Source: SKPT01 sp040905445
GTDB lineage: Bacteria > Planctomycetota > Phycisphaerae > Phycisphaerales > Phycisphaeraceae
DNA length: 64,000 bases
NCBI GenBank assembly: GCA_040905445.1
Contig: JBBDRN010000039.1
Coordinates: 27,359-91,358 of the forward strand
Reading direction: 5' to 3'
This document shows positions 38,341 through 49,017 of this stretch, piece after piece. The notes beneath the pieces are model-generated. The model did not search any database and was not told where the DNA came from. It worked only from the letters and a program-made list of their open reading frames with translations. Within the stretch, counting starts at the first letter, position 1; every line of letters starts with the position of its first letter. The translations under genes were made by a program, and so were the position numbers.

Positions 38341-40049
38341 GGCCTGTCCTCCGTCTGCCGGCGCATCGTCCCGATCTCGTCGAGCGCCTCGGCTTCCTCG
38401 TCGCGCACCGCCTCGACGTCGCGCATCAGCCGACGACGCTCCTGGGCGATGTACCGCAGATACTCCGCCTCGCCCATGACGATCAGCCGCCGCGTCGACG
38501 ATCGCCCGCGGTTGGGCCCATCCTCGCCGTCATGCGTGTCCGCGAACTCCACGGCAAACTCCAGGATGTCGCCCTCGCTCAATCCCTCCACCACGTCGCC
38601 CGGGCGCCACGCCACCGTCTCCTCGATCGCTTGGCCGTCGTACGCGCCCAGCTCGTGTCGCTGCTCCTCGCCGCCGTTGCGCCGGTAGACGATCCACCCT
38701 TCGCTCAGACCGTACGCGTCGCGCGCCTCGAACGCCAGGTCCAGCCGACGACGGAGCGTGCCCGGCACGTCGCGCCGCGGCTCGACGAGGTCGACGACCG
38801 GCGGGTTGTCGGCCACCGCGTACACGAAATAGCGCACCGGCTCCTCACGCTCGTACGCCTGCTCGCCGTCGCGCCACCGCTGCCACAGGCGATAGCCGAA
38901 CGACGCATCCGCCCGGCGCTCCAGCCGCAGCGTCCGCCCTCCGTCCTCCAACTCCATCGCCTCGCGCTCCGCCTCACCGCCCGCTTCGTCGATCAGCAGC
39001 CCCGCGTCGCCCGCGCTGCGGTCGAGCTCGAACTGCCACGTGATGCGCGTCCCCGCGGGCACCTCCAGGTGCAGCGCGTCGACCGTCTCATCCTCCATCA
39101 GCGTGTAGTCCGGGTAGTCGAGCTCGACACGCGTCGCCACGACGCGCGGCGGCGCGCTGACCCGCACGCTGTGCCACGCGCTGCGGGCGTCGCCGAGCTC
39201 GAACGCGTAGTCGAACCCGTCGTGGACCTGCGCCAGCTCGTGCGTGAAACGCACCGCGCTCTGCGCATCGGCCTCCAGCGCCATGCGCTCCACCCGGGCC
39301 TCGCCCGTGCGCACCAGCAGCGTCCCCTGCACGGGAATGACGCCGGCGGCGATCGCTTCAAGCCGCACCGGGTCCCCCTGCCGCACGACGATATCGCCCG
39401 TGACGTGCGCGATCTGCGTACGCGTCGGGTAGGTCACCGCAGCGCGCGGGTTGAGCATGCGCTGGCCAAACACGCGCATCGCATCCGGCCAGCCCGCGCT
39501 GACGACGGCGAAGACGACGAGCACCCCCGCGCAGTAGAGGCCGAGCCGGCGCAGCTCCGTCGCGTCGACGATCTGGCGAAAGTCGATCCCCCGCGTGCGC
39601 TCGATCGCCTGCTCGCACATCGCCTCGACCAGCGGCATGGACTGCTCGACCCGCCCCGGCGAGCCCTCGAACTGCACGTACGAAACGAGCAAACTCGCCA
39701 GCTCCGGGTGCTGGCGCTCGACGCGCAGCGCCATGCGCACCACGTCGAACCGCTCGAGCTCGCGCCACCACTTGCGATATGCGACATACCCCAGCGTCGC
39801 GACGTGCACCGCAAGCAGCGCCAACCGCGCCCAGCCGGGCAGCAGCAGCAGCCAGTCGACGAGCAGCGTCAGCAGCACGAGCGCCGCCGTCCACATCAGC
39901 AGCAGGCACAACCCGCGCAGGTGCGTGTACCGCCGGTCCTTGCGCCACGCCTGGCGCAGCTTGCGCCGGATCGGCTTTCCGTCACGTGCCGCTGTGGAAC
40001 GTGGTGGGGCGCCGGTGGGCGGAGGTTGTGGCGGGCTCATCGTCGTCAT
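38337..40049 (-). CDS. DUF4175-like inner-membrane protein
   Basis: 570 residues. Two close helices near residues 45-90 (LCLLLMWTAALVLLTLLVDW, WARLALLAVHVATLGYVAY) and one near 170 (LGLYCAGVLVVFAVVSAGW) precede a large periplasmic region of beta domains (TRVELDYPDYTLMEDE, GTRITWQFELDRS). The C-terminal helix is highly charged (EERRRLMRDVEAVRDEEAEA style). This layout matches DUF4175 proteins encoded near MoxR/DUF58/BatA genes. The start forms ATGA with the upstream stop. Confidence 0.75.
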   Translation of the reverse strand: MTTMSPPQPPPTGAPPRSTAARDGKPIRRKLRQAWRKDRRYTHLRGLCLLLMWTAALVLLTLLVDWLLLLPGWARLALLAVHVATLGYVAYRKWWRELERFDVVRMALRVERQHPELASLLVSYVQFEGSPGRVEQSMPLVEAMCEQAIERTRGIDFRQIVDATELRRLGLYCAGVLVVFAVVSAGWPDAMRVFGQRMLNPRAAVTYPTRTQIAHVTGDIVVRQGDPVRLEAIAAGVIPVQGTLLVRTGEARVERMALEADAQSAVRFTHELAQVHDGFDYAFELGDARSAWHSVRVSAPPRVVATRVELDYPDYTLMEDETVDALHLEVPAGTRITWQFELDRSAGDAGLLIDEAGGEAEREAMELEDGGRTLRLERRADASFGYRLWQRWRDGEQAYEREEPVRYFVYAVADNPPVVDLVEPRRDVPGTLRRRLDLAFEARDAYGLSEGWIVYRRNGGEEQRHELGAYDGQAIEETVAWRPGDVVEGLSEGDILEFAVEFADTHDGEDGPNRGRSSTRRLIVMGEAEYLRYIAQERRRLMRDVEAVRDEEAEALDEIGTMRRQTEDRP

Positions 40050-42430
40050 GTCAGGTTGAACCGTCGTCGCAGGTACCACTCCGTCCCGACCATCCCCACC
40101 AGCAGCAGCAGCATCCACGGCAGGTCGAACAGCTCCTGCTCGCGCCGCACGATCGTCCGCTCGCGCCGCTCGCCCACGATCGTCGCCACCAGCTCCGGCA
40201 GCTCCGCCATCTCGAAGTAGCGCCCCCCGGAGCGCTCGGCCATCTGCTCGAGTATGTCGCGCTTCAGCGCCGTATCCACCCACTCCAGCGACACCGCCTC
40301 GACGTCAAACACCGGCTCGCTCGCCGCGTCGCGGTCGCCGCGCTCCGCACGCACCGCGAACCGCCCCGCCTGCTCGATGCGGAAGCTGCCGCGATAGACG
40401 CCCGGCGTCTCGTCCTGCCCCGCCAGCTCCAGCGTCCGCAGCACCGCGCCGTCCGCCACCGACTCGACCGTCACCGCGTAATGCCCGGCCCGCACCGGCT
40501 CGAACGACTCGTCCATCACGTTCGCGAACACCTCCACCTGCTCGCCCGTGCGATAGCTCGACCGCGGCGTTTCGATCTGCACCCGTTCCGCCTCGCCCAG
40601 CAGCCGCGAGAGCGTCAGGAACTGGATCGCCTGGCCCCAGAAGCGCGCGTGGTAGCGGTCCCCGCGCATGAAGCGCAGCCGCCAGAGTTGATCCGTTCCG
40701 ATGTACATCGCCCGCCCGCTGCCGTAGCGGTGCCACGCGAGCAGCGGGTACGCCTCCCGGCGCTGGCGCGTGTCCGACAGCTCCAGCAGCACGCTCGCGC
40801 CGGGCTTGGCGCCCGCCACGCCCGGGACGCCCGGCAGCGGCTGCACGAGCTCCCAAAGCTCGTCGCTGCGATCGTCCGGGCGCTCGAGCATGACCATCTC
40901 GCTGCGACGCCCGGCCGCCGTGACCACCGGATGCACGTACTGCCCGACGCGCTCAAAGCCCGTGTCGCCGATGTGGACCGGCAGGACCGACGCGATCGGC
41001 GTATTGAGGTACGTGGCCGGCGCATGATCGCGCCCGGCAAGCATCAGCAGCGCCCCGCCTCGCTCGCGCACCAGCTCGACCATCCGCTCGAGCTGTCGCG
41101 TCGAGAAGAACGAGGCGGGCACGTCGCCGAGGATGACCAGGTCGTAGGCGAACGCCTCGCCCGCCTGCTCCGGGTAGCTGTCGAGGTAGCGATCCGACGC
41201 GGCCGCCAGCTCGCGATCGCCCTGCGTCATCAGAAACCGCACGTCCAGGCGATGGTCGCGCTGCAGCACCGCCGAAAGGTAGCGAAACTCCCAGCGCGGC
41301 TGGCCCTCGATGTAGAGCACCCGGATCTGCTCGTCGATGATGCGCAGCGTCTCGACGACACGGTTGTTCGCCTCGTTCGACTCGCCCCCCATCGCGGCGA
41401 TCGTGACGGCGAGGTCCGCCGCCTCGGCCGGTCGCTCCGGCTCGAACGCCAGCTCCGCAACCTGCGCCTCGCCCGTCAGCGTCACGCGCGCCTCGTCGAC
41501 CACCCGCCCGTCAAGCTCCAGCCGCACCGCCGCCGTCTGCCCCGCATAGCCCGTCGAGTCGAGTTGAAACCGCACCGGCACCCGGTCGCCGACGAACACC
41601 GTCTCCTGCACGGCCAGGCTGCGGACCGCGACGTCCGGCGGATCGGGCAGCCCCAGCCCCACCGCGTAAATCGGAATCCCCTGCTCGCCCAGCCGCTCCG
41701 CCGCCTCCAGCGGATCGAGCCCGTCGTTTGAGCCGCCGTCCGTCAGCAGCACGATCCCGCCCACAAGCTGCCCCGAAAACCGGTCGGCCGCCTCTGCCAG
41801 CAAACTGCCCAGCCGCGTGACCGGCGCGTCGGCCTCCAGCCCCGCCAGTGCGTCGGCCAGCTCCCCCGCCTCCGTCGGCAGCGACTCGAGCGATGCGCCC
41901 ACGTGAAACGGATACGCACGCTGATCCTGCGCGCGCAGACGCGCCAGCAATTCCAGCTCATCGTGCGCGAGAAGGCCGCGCGCCAGGTCCAGACGCGACA
42001 GCCCCGCCACCTGCTGCGCAGCGCCCACAGGCACCGTGTCACTGTCATCAAAGCTCGCCAGGCCCCGCGCCAGCGCCCAGTCGCGCACCGCCCCGCCCCC
42101 GCGCGCCGCCTCGCTCTCCATGTCCCGCACCGACATCGACTCGGAGACGTCGATGAGCACCGGCACGTTGGGCCGAATCGTCTCGGCGTATTCCACGCGC
42201 AGCACCGGCTCGAAGAGGACGAACAGCAGCAGCACCAGCGCCCCGCCGCGCAGCGACGCGAGCACCACCCGCCGCGGCGGCGCGAGCGTCGCCGGTGAGC
42301 GATAGAGCCACACGGCGTAGGCGATCGCCGCCACCACGAGCAGCAGCATGACCCAGCCGGGCCACCCGCGGCGCAAGGCCCACTCCCATGCGGTGATCTG
42401 AGCGTCGATGCCAAAGAGCCAGTTAATCAT
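40046..42430 (-). CDS. VWA and glutamine-amidotransferase-like membrane protein
   Basis: 794 residues. Two N-terminal helices (about 25-42 and 58-74) and one C-terminal helix bracket a periplasmic region. A von Willebrand A domain carries the metal site Asp94-Ser96-Ser98 (IDVSESMS) and VGGIVLLTDGGSNDG. A second part (YIEGQPRWEFRYLSAVLQ, AYDLVILGDVPASFF, LLMLAGRDH) resembles the class I amidotransferase fold, but no catalytic Cys is seen, so it is likely structural. It follows BatA-like after a 151-bp gap that holds an inverted-repeat element. Confidence 0.85.
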   Translation of the reverse strand: MINWLFGIDAQITAWEWALRRGWPGWVMLLLVVAAIAYAVWLYRSPATLAPPRRVVLASLRGGALVLLLFVLFEPVLRVEYAETIRPNVPVLIDVSESMSVRDMESEAARGGGAVRDWALARGLASFDDSDTVPVGAAQQVAGLSRLDLARGLLAHDELELLARLRAQDQRAYPFHVGASLESLPTEAGELADALAGLEADAPVTRLGSLLAEAADRFSGQLVGGIVLLTDGGSNDGLDPLEAAERLGEQGIPIYAVGLGLPDPPDVAVRSLAVQETVFVGDRVPVRFQLDSTGYAGQTAAVRLELDGRVVDEARVTLTGEAQVAELAFEPERPAEAADLAVTIAAMGGESNEANNRVVETLRIIDEQIRVLYIEGQPRWEFRYLSAVLQRDHRLDVRFLMTQGDRELAAASDRYLDSYPEQAGEAFAYDLVILGDVPASFFSTRQLERMVELVRERGGALLMLAGRDHAPATYLNTPIASVLPVHIGDTGFERVGQYVHPVVTAAGRRSEMVMLERPDDRSDELWELVQPLPGVPGVAGAKPGASVLLELSDTRQRREAYPLLAWHRYGSGRAMYIGTDQLWRLRFMRGDRYHARFWGQAIQFLTLSRLLGEAERVQIETPRSSYRTGEQVEVFANVMDESFEPVRAGHYAVTVESVADGAVLRTLELAGQDETPGVYRGSFRIEQAGRFAVRAERGDRDAASEPVFDVEAVSLEWVDTALKRDILEQMAERSGGRYFEMAELPELVATIVGERRERTIVRREQELFDLPWMLLLLVGMVGTEWYLRRRFNLT

Positions 42431-42451
42431 GAGGCCTCATGCGGAGGAAGT

Positions 42452-42577
42452 AGCCACAGATGAACACGGATAAGGACGAGGAGATGGGATCCGCCTCGCC
42501 CCGCTTTTCATTCGTGCTCATTCGCGTTCATTCGTGGCTCCGCCTCTCCTGTCTTTATCTGTGTTCATCCGTGTTCC
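42452..42577. repeat. CACAGATGAACAC inverted-repeat element
   Basis: CACAGATGAACACGGATAA (42455-42473) and TTATCTGTGTTCATCCGTG (42555-42573) form arms matching at 17 of 19 positions. Between them lies TTCATTCGTG repeated three times with changes. A single arm-like piece (CATCTGTGTTCACCTGTGG) is at 52381, upstream of the NrnA-like gene. Confidence 0.9.
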
Positions 42578-42581
42578 CACC

Positions 42582-44816
42582 TCACGCCGCGCGCGGCGCG
42601 GCCGTCCCCAGGTCAACCCCCCGGCCCCCGGCCGCAGGCGCCTCGACGCGCCCCGCCCGGCTGCGCTGCGTGAACCAGCGGGCCAGCAGCGCCTCGATCA
42701 CCAGCACCGCCAGCGCCGCGATCACCAGCCCGCGCCACAGCTCCCGCCCGACGCGGCTCTCGCGGATCGCCTGCACCAGCCCCACCTCGTCGCTGATCAC
42801 CCGCGCCTGCCCCGGCGCGACGCCCGGCAGCTCGTCCATCGCCAGCCGCAGCGCCGCCTCCGCCACGCTCGCCGCGTCGCCCTCCTCCGCATCCACGTTC
42901 ACCGCCAGCACCGCCTCGCCGATCCCACCCGCGGCCGCGATCTCGTAAAACCCCGGCCACTCCGGCGCGACGTTAACAATGCGCTGCCCCTCCACCTCGG
43001 CCACCTGCAGACGCGACGCCTCACCGCGCGGGTCCGTCACCGTGACCTGGTCCGCCTCGCCGTCGATCGGCAGCAGCGCCGCCCGGCCCACGCGGAACGC
43101 GCCCTCGAACGGCCGCCGCGTCAGGTGCGTCACCGCCTGGTGCAGCAGCACCGGCCCCACCGGGCTCAACATGAGGTTCGTCCACGCCACGTTCGCCGTG
43201 CCCGCAAACAGCAGCACCCGGCCGCGCCCCACCGCATGCTCCACCAGCACCGGCGCGCCCTCGCCGCCGCGCGTCAATAGCACCCGCGCTCCTTCCACCG
43301 GCTCGAGTTCGAACCAGCGCCAGATGCGCACCTCGTCCCACAACGCGCCGGGCAGCGGATCGAGCACCCGCGTGATCGGGTGCCCCGCGCTGGCGATGGC
43401 CAGACGCTCGCCCCGGTCGTCTTCCGCATCACCCCCGACCGCACCGATCCGCGCCGGCAGCAGCGGTGATGCGTCGCCCGCGAGCCGGGCGTTGTACAGC
43501 GACGGCTCGATGCGGTCGCCGAGCATGACGACCACCCCGCCGCCGCGGCTCGCGAACGTCCGCAGCGCCTCGACCTGGCTCTCGCGCACGTCCGCGATGT
43601 TGGCGAGCACGACCAGGTCGTACCGCGACAGGTCATGCCCCGTCAGGTCGAGCCAGCTCAGCCGCTCCACGTCCACGCCCCGCCCGGCCGTGCCGCGACG
43701 CGATGCGGGCGCCAGCGCCGCCTCGATGTACCCCGTCGCCCGGTCAAACTGCGCGTCGGCCGGTTCGCCATCCACCAGCAGCACCCGAACCGACTCGCGC
43801 ACCGCCGCGACCGCGTAGCGGCGGTTATCGACCTCCAGCGCGTCGACGTCGATCTCGGCCCGCAGGCGATGCACCCCGGCACGGTCGAAGCGCGTCGCCA
43901 GCGAGACTGTCGCGCGCTCGCCGGGCGCCAGCTCCCCGATGCGCTGCTGATCGCCCGGGATGCCGCCCTCGCCGAGCAGCCGCACCGCCACGTTGTGCTG
44001 CGGCGAAACGCCGAAGTTGGCGACCTCCGCGACGTATCGCGCGCCCGCGCCGCGCCGCAGCAGCCCGCCGGCCAGCTCGAAGCGCGTCAGCGCCAGGTTC
44101 TCGAAGCCCGCCTCCGTCGTGGGCACGATGAACAGTCGGCGCTGCGTCGCCAGCCGCCCCAGCGCCGCCCGCGCCGCGTCGCCCGCCCGCTCCCACTGCC
44201 GCGCCTGCGCGTCGCTGACGAGGTACGCCTCCACCGCCGCGGCGTCGATCTCGCCGGCAAGCTCCTCGATCAGCGCCAGGCCCGCGTCGAGGTTCAGCGT
44301 CTCCGGCCGCGGCTCGAGCTCGCGCAGGATTTCGTCAAGCCGATCCTCCCGATACCCGCTGTTGCGATAGAGCACCCGCGGCCGGTCGCCCAACGTCACG
44401 AGCGTCACCGGGCTGCCCGGCTCGAGCGTGCCGAGGATCTGCCGCGTCCGCTCGACCGCCCGGTCAAAACGCGTGTGCACCGCCGCCGTCGTCGAGCGGT
44501 GGCCCATCGAGTAGGACACGTCCAGCGCGATCACGACCCCCGCGTCGGGCGTGCCGCCCAGCAACCGCGTCGCCGAGCTCGTCAGCGTCGGCCGCGCCAG
44601 CGCCAGCGCGAACAGCGCGATCGCCAGGCAGCGCAGCGCCAGCAGGATCAGGTCCTCGATCTTGACGCGACGCTGCCGCACCATCGCCGCGCGGCGCAGC
44701 AGCTCCATCGCCGCCCACGGCACGCGCCGCGGGCGAAAGCGATTCAGCAGGTGGATGGCGATCGGCACCCCGATCGCCCCCAGCCCCAGCAGCATCCATG
44801 GATTGAGAAACGCCAT
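42582..44816 (-). CDS. BatA-like membrane protein with VWA domain
   Basis: 744 residues. The N-terminus FLNPWMLLGLGAIGVPIAIH with LNRFRPRRVPWAAMELL is the classic BatA/aerotolerance N-terminal domain, with a second helix near 57-75. The VWA metal site is Asp99-Ser101-Ser103 (ALDVSYSMG). A periplasmic beta region and an amidotransferase-like segment follow, and a helix near 700-720 ends it. Bat proteins in Bacteroides and Leptospira are linked to oxidative-stress tolerance, though direct function is unsettled. It is encoded with MoxR and DUF58, its usual partners. Confidence 0.88.
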   Translation of the reverse strand: MAFLNPWMLLGLGAIGVPIAIHLLNRFRPRRVPWAAMELLRRAAMVRQRRVKIEDLILLALRCLAIALFALALARPTLTSSATRLLGGTPDAGVVIALDVSYSMGHRSTTAAVHTRFDRAVERTRQILGTLEPGSPVTLVTLGDRPRVLYRNSGYREDRLDEILRELEPRPETLNLDAGLALIEELAGEIDAAAVEAYLVSDAQARQWERAGDAARAALGRLATQRRLFIVPTTEAGFENLALTRFELAGGLLRRGAGARYVAEVANFGVSPQHNVAVRLLGEGGIPGDQQRIGELAPGERATVSLATRFDRAGVHRLRAEIDVDALEVDNRRYAVAAVRESVRVLLVDGEPADAQFDRATGYIEAALAPASRRGTAGRGVDVERLSWLDLTGHDLSRYDLVVLANIADVRESQVEALRTFASRGGGVVVMLGDRIEPSLYNARLAGDASPLLPARIGAVGGDAEDDRGERLAIASAGHPITRVLDPLPGALWDEVRIWRWFELEPVEGARVLLTRGGEGAPVLVEHAVGRGRVLLFAGTANVAWTNLMLSPVGPVLLHQAVTHLTRRPFEGAFRVGRAALLPIDGEADQVTVTDPRGEASRLQVAEVEGQRIVNVAPEWPGFYEIAAAGGIGEAVLAVNVDAEEGDAASVAEAALRLAMDELPGVAPGQARVISDEVGLVQAIRESRVGRELWRGLVIAALAVLVIEALLARWFTQRSRAGRVEAPAAGGRGVDLGTAAPRAA

Positions 44817-44855
44817 CGGGTCCGGGTTACTCCAGGGGACTCGAACGGGCGCCAT

Positions 44856-44914
44856 GGGTGGCTTGTCCACCAGTGCGCGACGCAGACGAGGGGACACCGG
44901 TGGACCAGCCACCC
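44856..44914. repeat. GGGTGGCTTGTCCACC inverted repeat
   Basis: GGGTGGCTTGTCCACCAGTG and CACCGGTGGACCAGCCACCC match at 18 of 20 paired positions around a 19-bp loop. It fills the only gap between the NPCBM-like and BatA-like genes and could attenuate transcription inside the cluster. Confidence 0.88.
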
Positions 44915-44950
44915 GTCATGCCGGCCATGGGGCATCGCTCGATCATCAAT

Positions 44951-46150
44951 CTACTCCCCCTCCCCGGTCGGCGAACGCACCAAGTGCCAGTCACCCAGCT
45001 CGACACCGGCCGGCAACCGCACCTCGCCGGCAAACTCGACCGTGATGTTGAGCGTCGCCAAGTTGTCGTGTCGCACGTCAACCCCGCCCGCCTCGTCGCC
45101 CGGCTCGATCGTCCACGTCTCGATCGTCTGCCCGGCATCGTCGCTGAGCGTGACGCGGACACTGCCGCGCGCCCCGGCGACCGGCGCGATGCGGCCGCGC
45201 AGCCGGTCGAACGCATGCGCCGCGGGCAGTTCATATCGCACGCGCGTCGTGGGACGGATGCGCACGACGTAGATGCCCGGTCCGGGCTCGCCATCCGTCA
45301 GCGCGACGCGCTCCAGCTCCGGACGTCGGCTGATCAACGGCTCGGCCTCATACGCCGCCGGCTCAAGGTCCGCCAGGTGCGCCACCCGCGCCGCGTCCCG
45401 CCGCACCACGCCGCGCACCGCCGCGCCGGGCAATTCCACCTCGCCAAGCTGCGCGTGCTCGACCCGCAGCCCCTCTGCCATCGGCGTCACCCGGCCGTGC
45501 AGCCGCGACCCGTCGACCAAAATGAGCTCGTCGTAGCTGGCGCCGCGCGCCGGCAACTGCGCGTCGCGCAGCCGGTAACCCCGCGCCACGTCGCGCGGCA
45601 CGTCCACCACCCCCAGCGGACTGTCGAGCGTCACGGCCTCGCCGTCGGCCCACATCAGCTCGCCCGGCACCGCGTCGCCACCGATGCGATTCAGGCGCCC
45701 GGCCGCGCCCGGCCGCGTCACACCGTCGAAGGCGATCGCGGCAACCGCCCCGCGATCGATCTCATGCGTGCCCAGCAGCGGATGCTCGAACGTGACCCGG
45801 CTGCCCGAGACGTCCGTGACCCGACCGCGCCACCACTCGCCGTGGGTCAGCTCGACACCCTCCCCGACGCGCACGATGCGGTGCGGACGATCGAGCCAGA
45901 GGGTGACGACCTCGCCCCAGGCGATCGAGCGGTCGCCGACGTCGACGTGATCCTCGCTGAAGCGGACGGCCCCCCGTGTTGAGCCGGCGACATGATCGAC
46001 GCGATCGGCCGCGGTGGCCGCAGCAGCCCATGCAAGCACGACCACCACGGCAAGCGCCCCGACACCGCCACCCCACCGGGGGCCGGAGGCGTGGCCCGTC
46101 CCGAAGGGAGGGGGACCCGACGCCCGCCGCATTGTGGAACGTGTAGACAT
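44951..46150 (-). CDS. secreted NPCBM-like hypothetical protein
   Basis: 399 residues starting at an ATG that overlaps the DUF58 stop (TGATG); a GTG three bases earlier is possible. A hydrophobic segment (VGALAVVVVLAWAAAATAA) is the signal peptide with a long n-region. The body has a repeated beta motif on surface or regulation of domain boundaries (GVELTHGEWWRGRVTDVSG, GSRLHGRVTPMAEGLRVEH), and the last 150 residues (ERVALTDGEPG, VRVTLSDDAGQTIETW) resemble NPCBM/NEW2 carbohydrate-binding folds. Function unknown; position in the cluster suggests a periplasmic partner of the Bat-like proteins. Confidence 0.7.
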   Translation of the reverse strand: MSTRSTMRRASGPPPFGTGHASGPRWGGGVGALAVVVVLAWAAAATAADRVDHVAGSTRGAVRFSEDHVDVGDRSIAWGEVVTLWLDRPHRIVRVGEGVELTHGEWWRGRVTDVSGSRVTFEHPLLGTHEIDRGAVAAIAFDGVTRPGAAGRLNRIGGDAVPGELMWADGEAVTLDSPLGVVDVPRDVARGYRLRDAQLPARGASYDELILVDGSRLHGRVTPMAEGLRVEHAQLGEVELPGAAVRGVVRRDAARVAHLADLEPAAYEAEPLISRRPELERVALTDGEPGPGIYVVRIRPTTRVRYELPAAHAFDRLRGRIAPVAGARGSVRVTLSDDAGQTIETWTIEPGDEAGGVDVRHDNLATLNITVEFAGEVRLPAGVELGDWHLVRSPTGEGE

Positions 46151-47077
46151 CACGATACCGTGCGCTGCCTCGCAATCAGGTAACCCGTCAGCGTCGCCTC
46201 GATCGGCCGCGACGTGTCCGCGAGCACGTAATCCACCCGGCTGCGCTCGCAGGCCAGGCGCACGCGCGTCAGAAACGCCTCGAGCTCCTGCATGTACGCC
46301 GCACGGATCCGCTGCGGCTGCGTGACCATGCTCCCGTCCAGCTCCAGCCCCTCGAACCGGCAGGTGCCCGTGTACGGAAACGTCAACTCGTGCGGGTCGA
46401 GCACGTGAAACACGATCACGTTGTGCCCGCGGTAGCGCAGGTGGTTGATGCCCTGCAAAAATGCGTCCACGTTGTCCAGCAGATCGGAGAAGAGCACAAC
46501 GAAGCCGCGCCGCGGCATCCGCCGGGCAAAGTCATGCAGCACCGCCGCCACGTCCGTGCGCGGCTGCGCGTCCACCACCTCGAGCTGCTCGGCGATGTGC
46601 TGGATCACCGACATCGTGCTCTTGGGCTCGATGTATTGCCGCAGCTCGCTGTCAAAAACACCCAGCCCCACCGAGTCGCGCTGCTCGACGATCAGGTGCG
46701 CCAGGCTCGCCGCCAGGTACTTGGCGTACTCCAGCTTCGTCATGCTCCCCCCGCCCTCCGCCCGCGGCCCGCCGAAGTGCATCGAGCTGCTGGCGTCGAG
46801 CAGCATGTTGGCGTTGAAGTTCGTCTCCGCCTCGAAGAGCTTGACGTAGTACCGCCCCGAGCGGGCGTAGACGCGCCAGTCGACGTGGCGCAGCTCGTCG
46901 CCGGGGACGTACTGCCGGTGCTGGGCGAACTCGGTGCTGAAGCCGCGCAGCGGGCTCTTGTGCATGCCCACGCGCACACCCTCGACCACCTCGCGCGCCG
47001 CCAGCGACAGCGGCTGGATCTTCTGCAGCACCGCCGGATCGAGATAGCGCGGCTGATTCGCGTTGGGCGAGCCGGGG

Positions 47078-47091
<14 letters not shown>
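46150..47091 (-). CDS. DUF58 protein
   Basis: 313 residues. EFAQHRQYVPGDELRHVDWRVYARSG is spread over the DUF58 signature, with a VWA-like half (NANMLLDASSSMHFG, VVLFSDLLDNVDAFL). DUF58 proteins are cytoplasmic partners of MoxR ATPases. It overlaps moxR by 14 bp and the next gene by 1 bp, so the three are co-translated. Confidence 0.93.
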
Positions 47092-48133
<1,042 letters not shown>

Positions 48134-48453
48134 AAAGGCTTCTCCTGCATGGCGCCGAGGGCCGGGCCGACGCCTCACCCGTTCCGGCCGATGGTAGTGC
48201 ATCCAGCGCTGGAAAGGAACCGCACCCGACGCCACGCCGGCCGACACGGCCTGTTGCGGGGCGGAAGTGGCCGGGCGAGGGGTGGCGGCGGGGGTGGCGG
48301 GGGTGGCGGCGGGGGATTGGCAGTTTCCCGTAGATCACGCCGATAACACCACTTGGCGAGCCCTGTCGCTCAAGCTTCACGGCCCGGACGCCGATCAACA
48401 GGCAACCGCGCCGGTCGCGCGGCTCATCACGTCGCCCAGAGAGGGGTCGATCC
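48134..48453. other. 320-bp divergent region with GGTGGCGG tandem
   Basis: No gene is seen. It must contain the cluster promoter on the minus strand and a promoter for the CBM48-like gene. A GGGGTGGCGGC tandem (48277-48315) is its main feature. Confidence 0.5.
48277..48315. repeat. GGGGTGGCGGC low-complexity tandem
   Basis: Five imperfect GGTGGCGG units. Related CCCCGCCAC/GTGGCGGGG tracts occur at 1090-1140, 8345-8375, 9980-10045, 24281-24310 and 61620-61642. Confidence 0.7.
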
Positions 48454-48735
48454 ATGCAGGCAGTCGGCGAAACCTGGCGCTTCGAGCTCGCGCACACCGC
48501 CGCCGAGCGCGTCTATCTCGTGCACGACGTCGACGGCATCCTCAGCGTGTGGAAGGAGATGCGCCGCGACGTCCACGGCCGCTGGGTCCTCACCGCCGCC
48601 CTCGCCCCCGGCCGCCACCGCTTGCACTACTGCACCCTCGAAGGCCGTAGCGTCCTCTTCGGCGGGGCCACCGGTCTGACCGGCCGCCGCATCGCCGGCC
48701 ACGACCCCCGCGTCCACGTCCGCGCCGACCAGTGA
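48454..48735 (+). CDS. stand-alone CBM48/AMPK-type glycogen-binding-like protein
   Basis: 93 residues with GAGGGG before the ATG. The order WRFELAHTAAERVYLVHDVD, a central WKEMRRDVHGRWVLTAAL and PGRHRLHYCTLEG matches the beta-sandwich of isoamylase N-terminal/AMPK-beta glycogen-binding domains, here with no enzyme attached. It may tether something to glycogen or be a remnant. Assignment is by pattern only. Confidence 0.65.
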   Translation: MQAVGETWRFELAHTAAERVYLVHDVDGILSVWKEMRRDVHGRWVLTAALAPGRHRLHYCTLEGRSVLFGGATGLTGRRIAGHDPRVHVRADQ

Positions 48736-48748
48736 CGCACCACGACCC

Positions 48749-48768
48749 GTAGGGCCCGCTGGGCGGAC
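48749..48768. repeat. GGGTCCGC-type palindrome, copy 4
   Basis: GTAGGGCCCGCTGGGCGGAC, a diverged copy, lies 14 bp after the CBM48-like gene. The rest of the gap to 49017 shows nothing recognisable. Confidence 0.55.
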
Positions 48769-49017
48769 GCCCCGCCGAGCTTCCTGCACGAGAGCTCCTG
48801 GGACGAACCGGGGAGCGAGGTTGTGCCGGGGGCTCGACCATGCCGCACAGTGTGTAAACCTCCGCGTTTAAAGCGCCTCTTGTTGATTTGTGGCATGCGC
48901 TCTGGCCGCCGCCCCCACGCGGCGCTCTCCCGCCAACCCCTCGGGCGGCACCGCCCCGCCGACCATCATTCGACATCACCCGCCGGATCGCCATGATAGA
49001 GCCTTTTGCCCCGTCCC

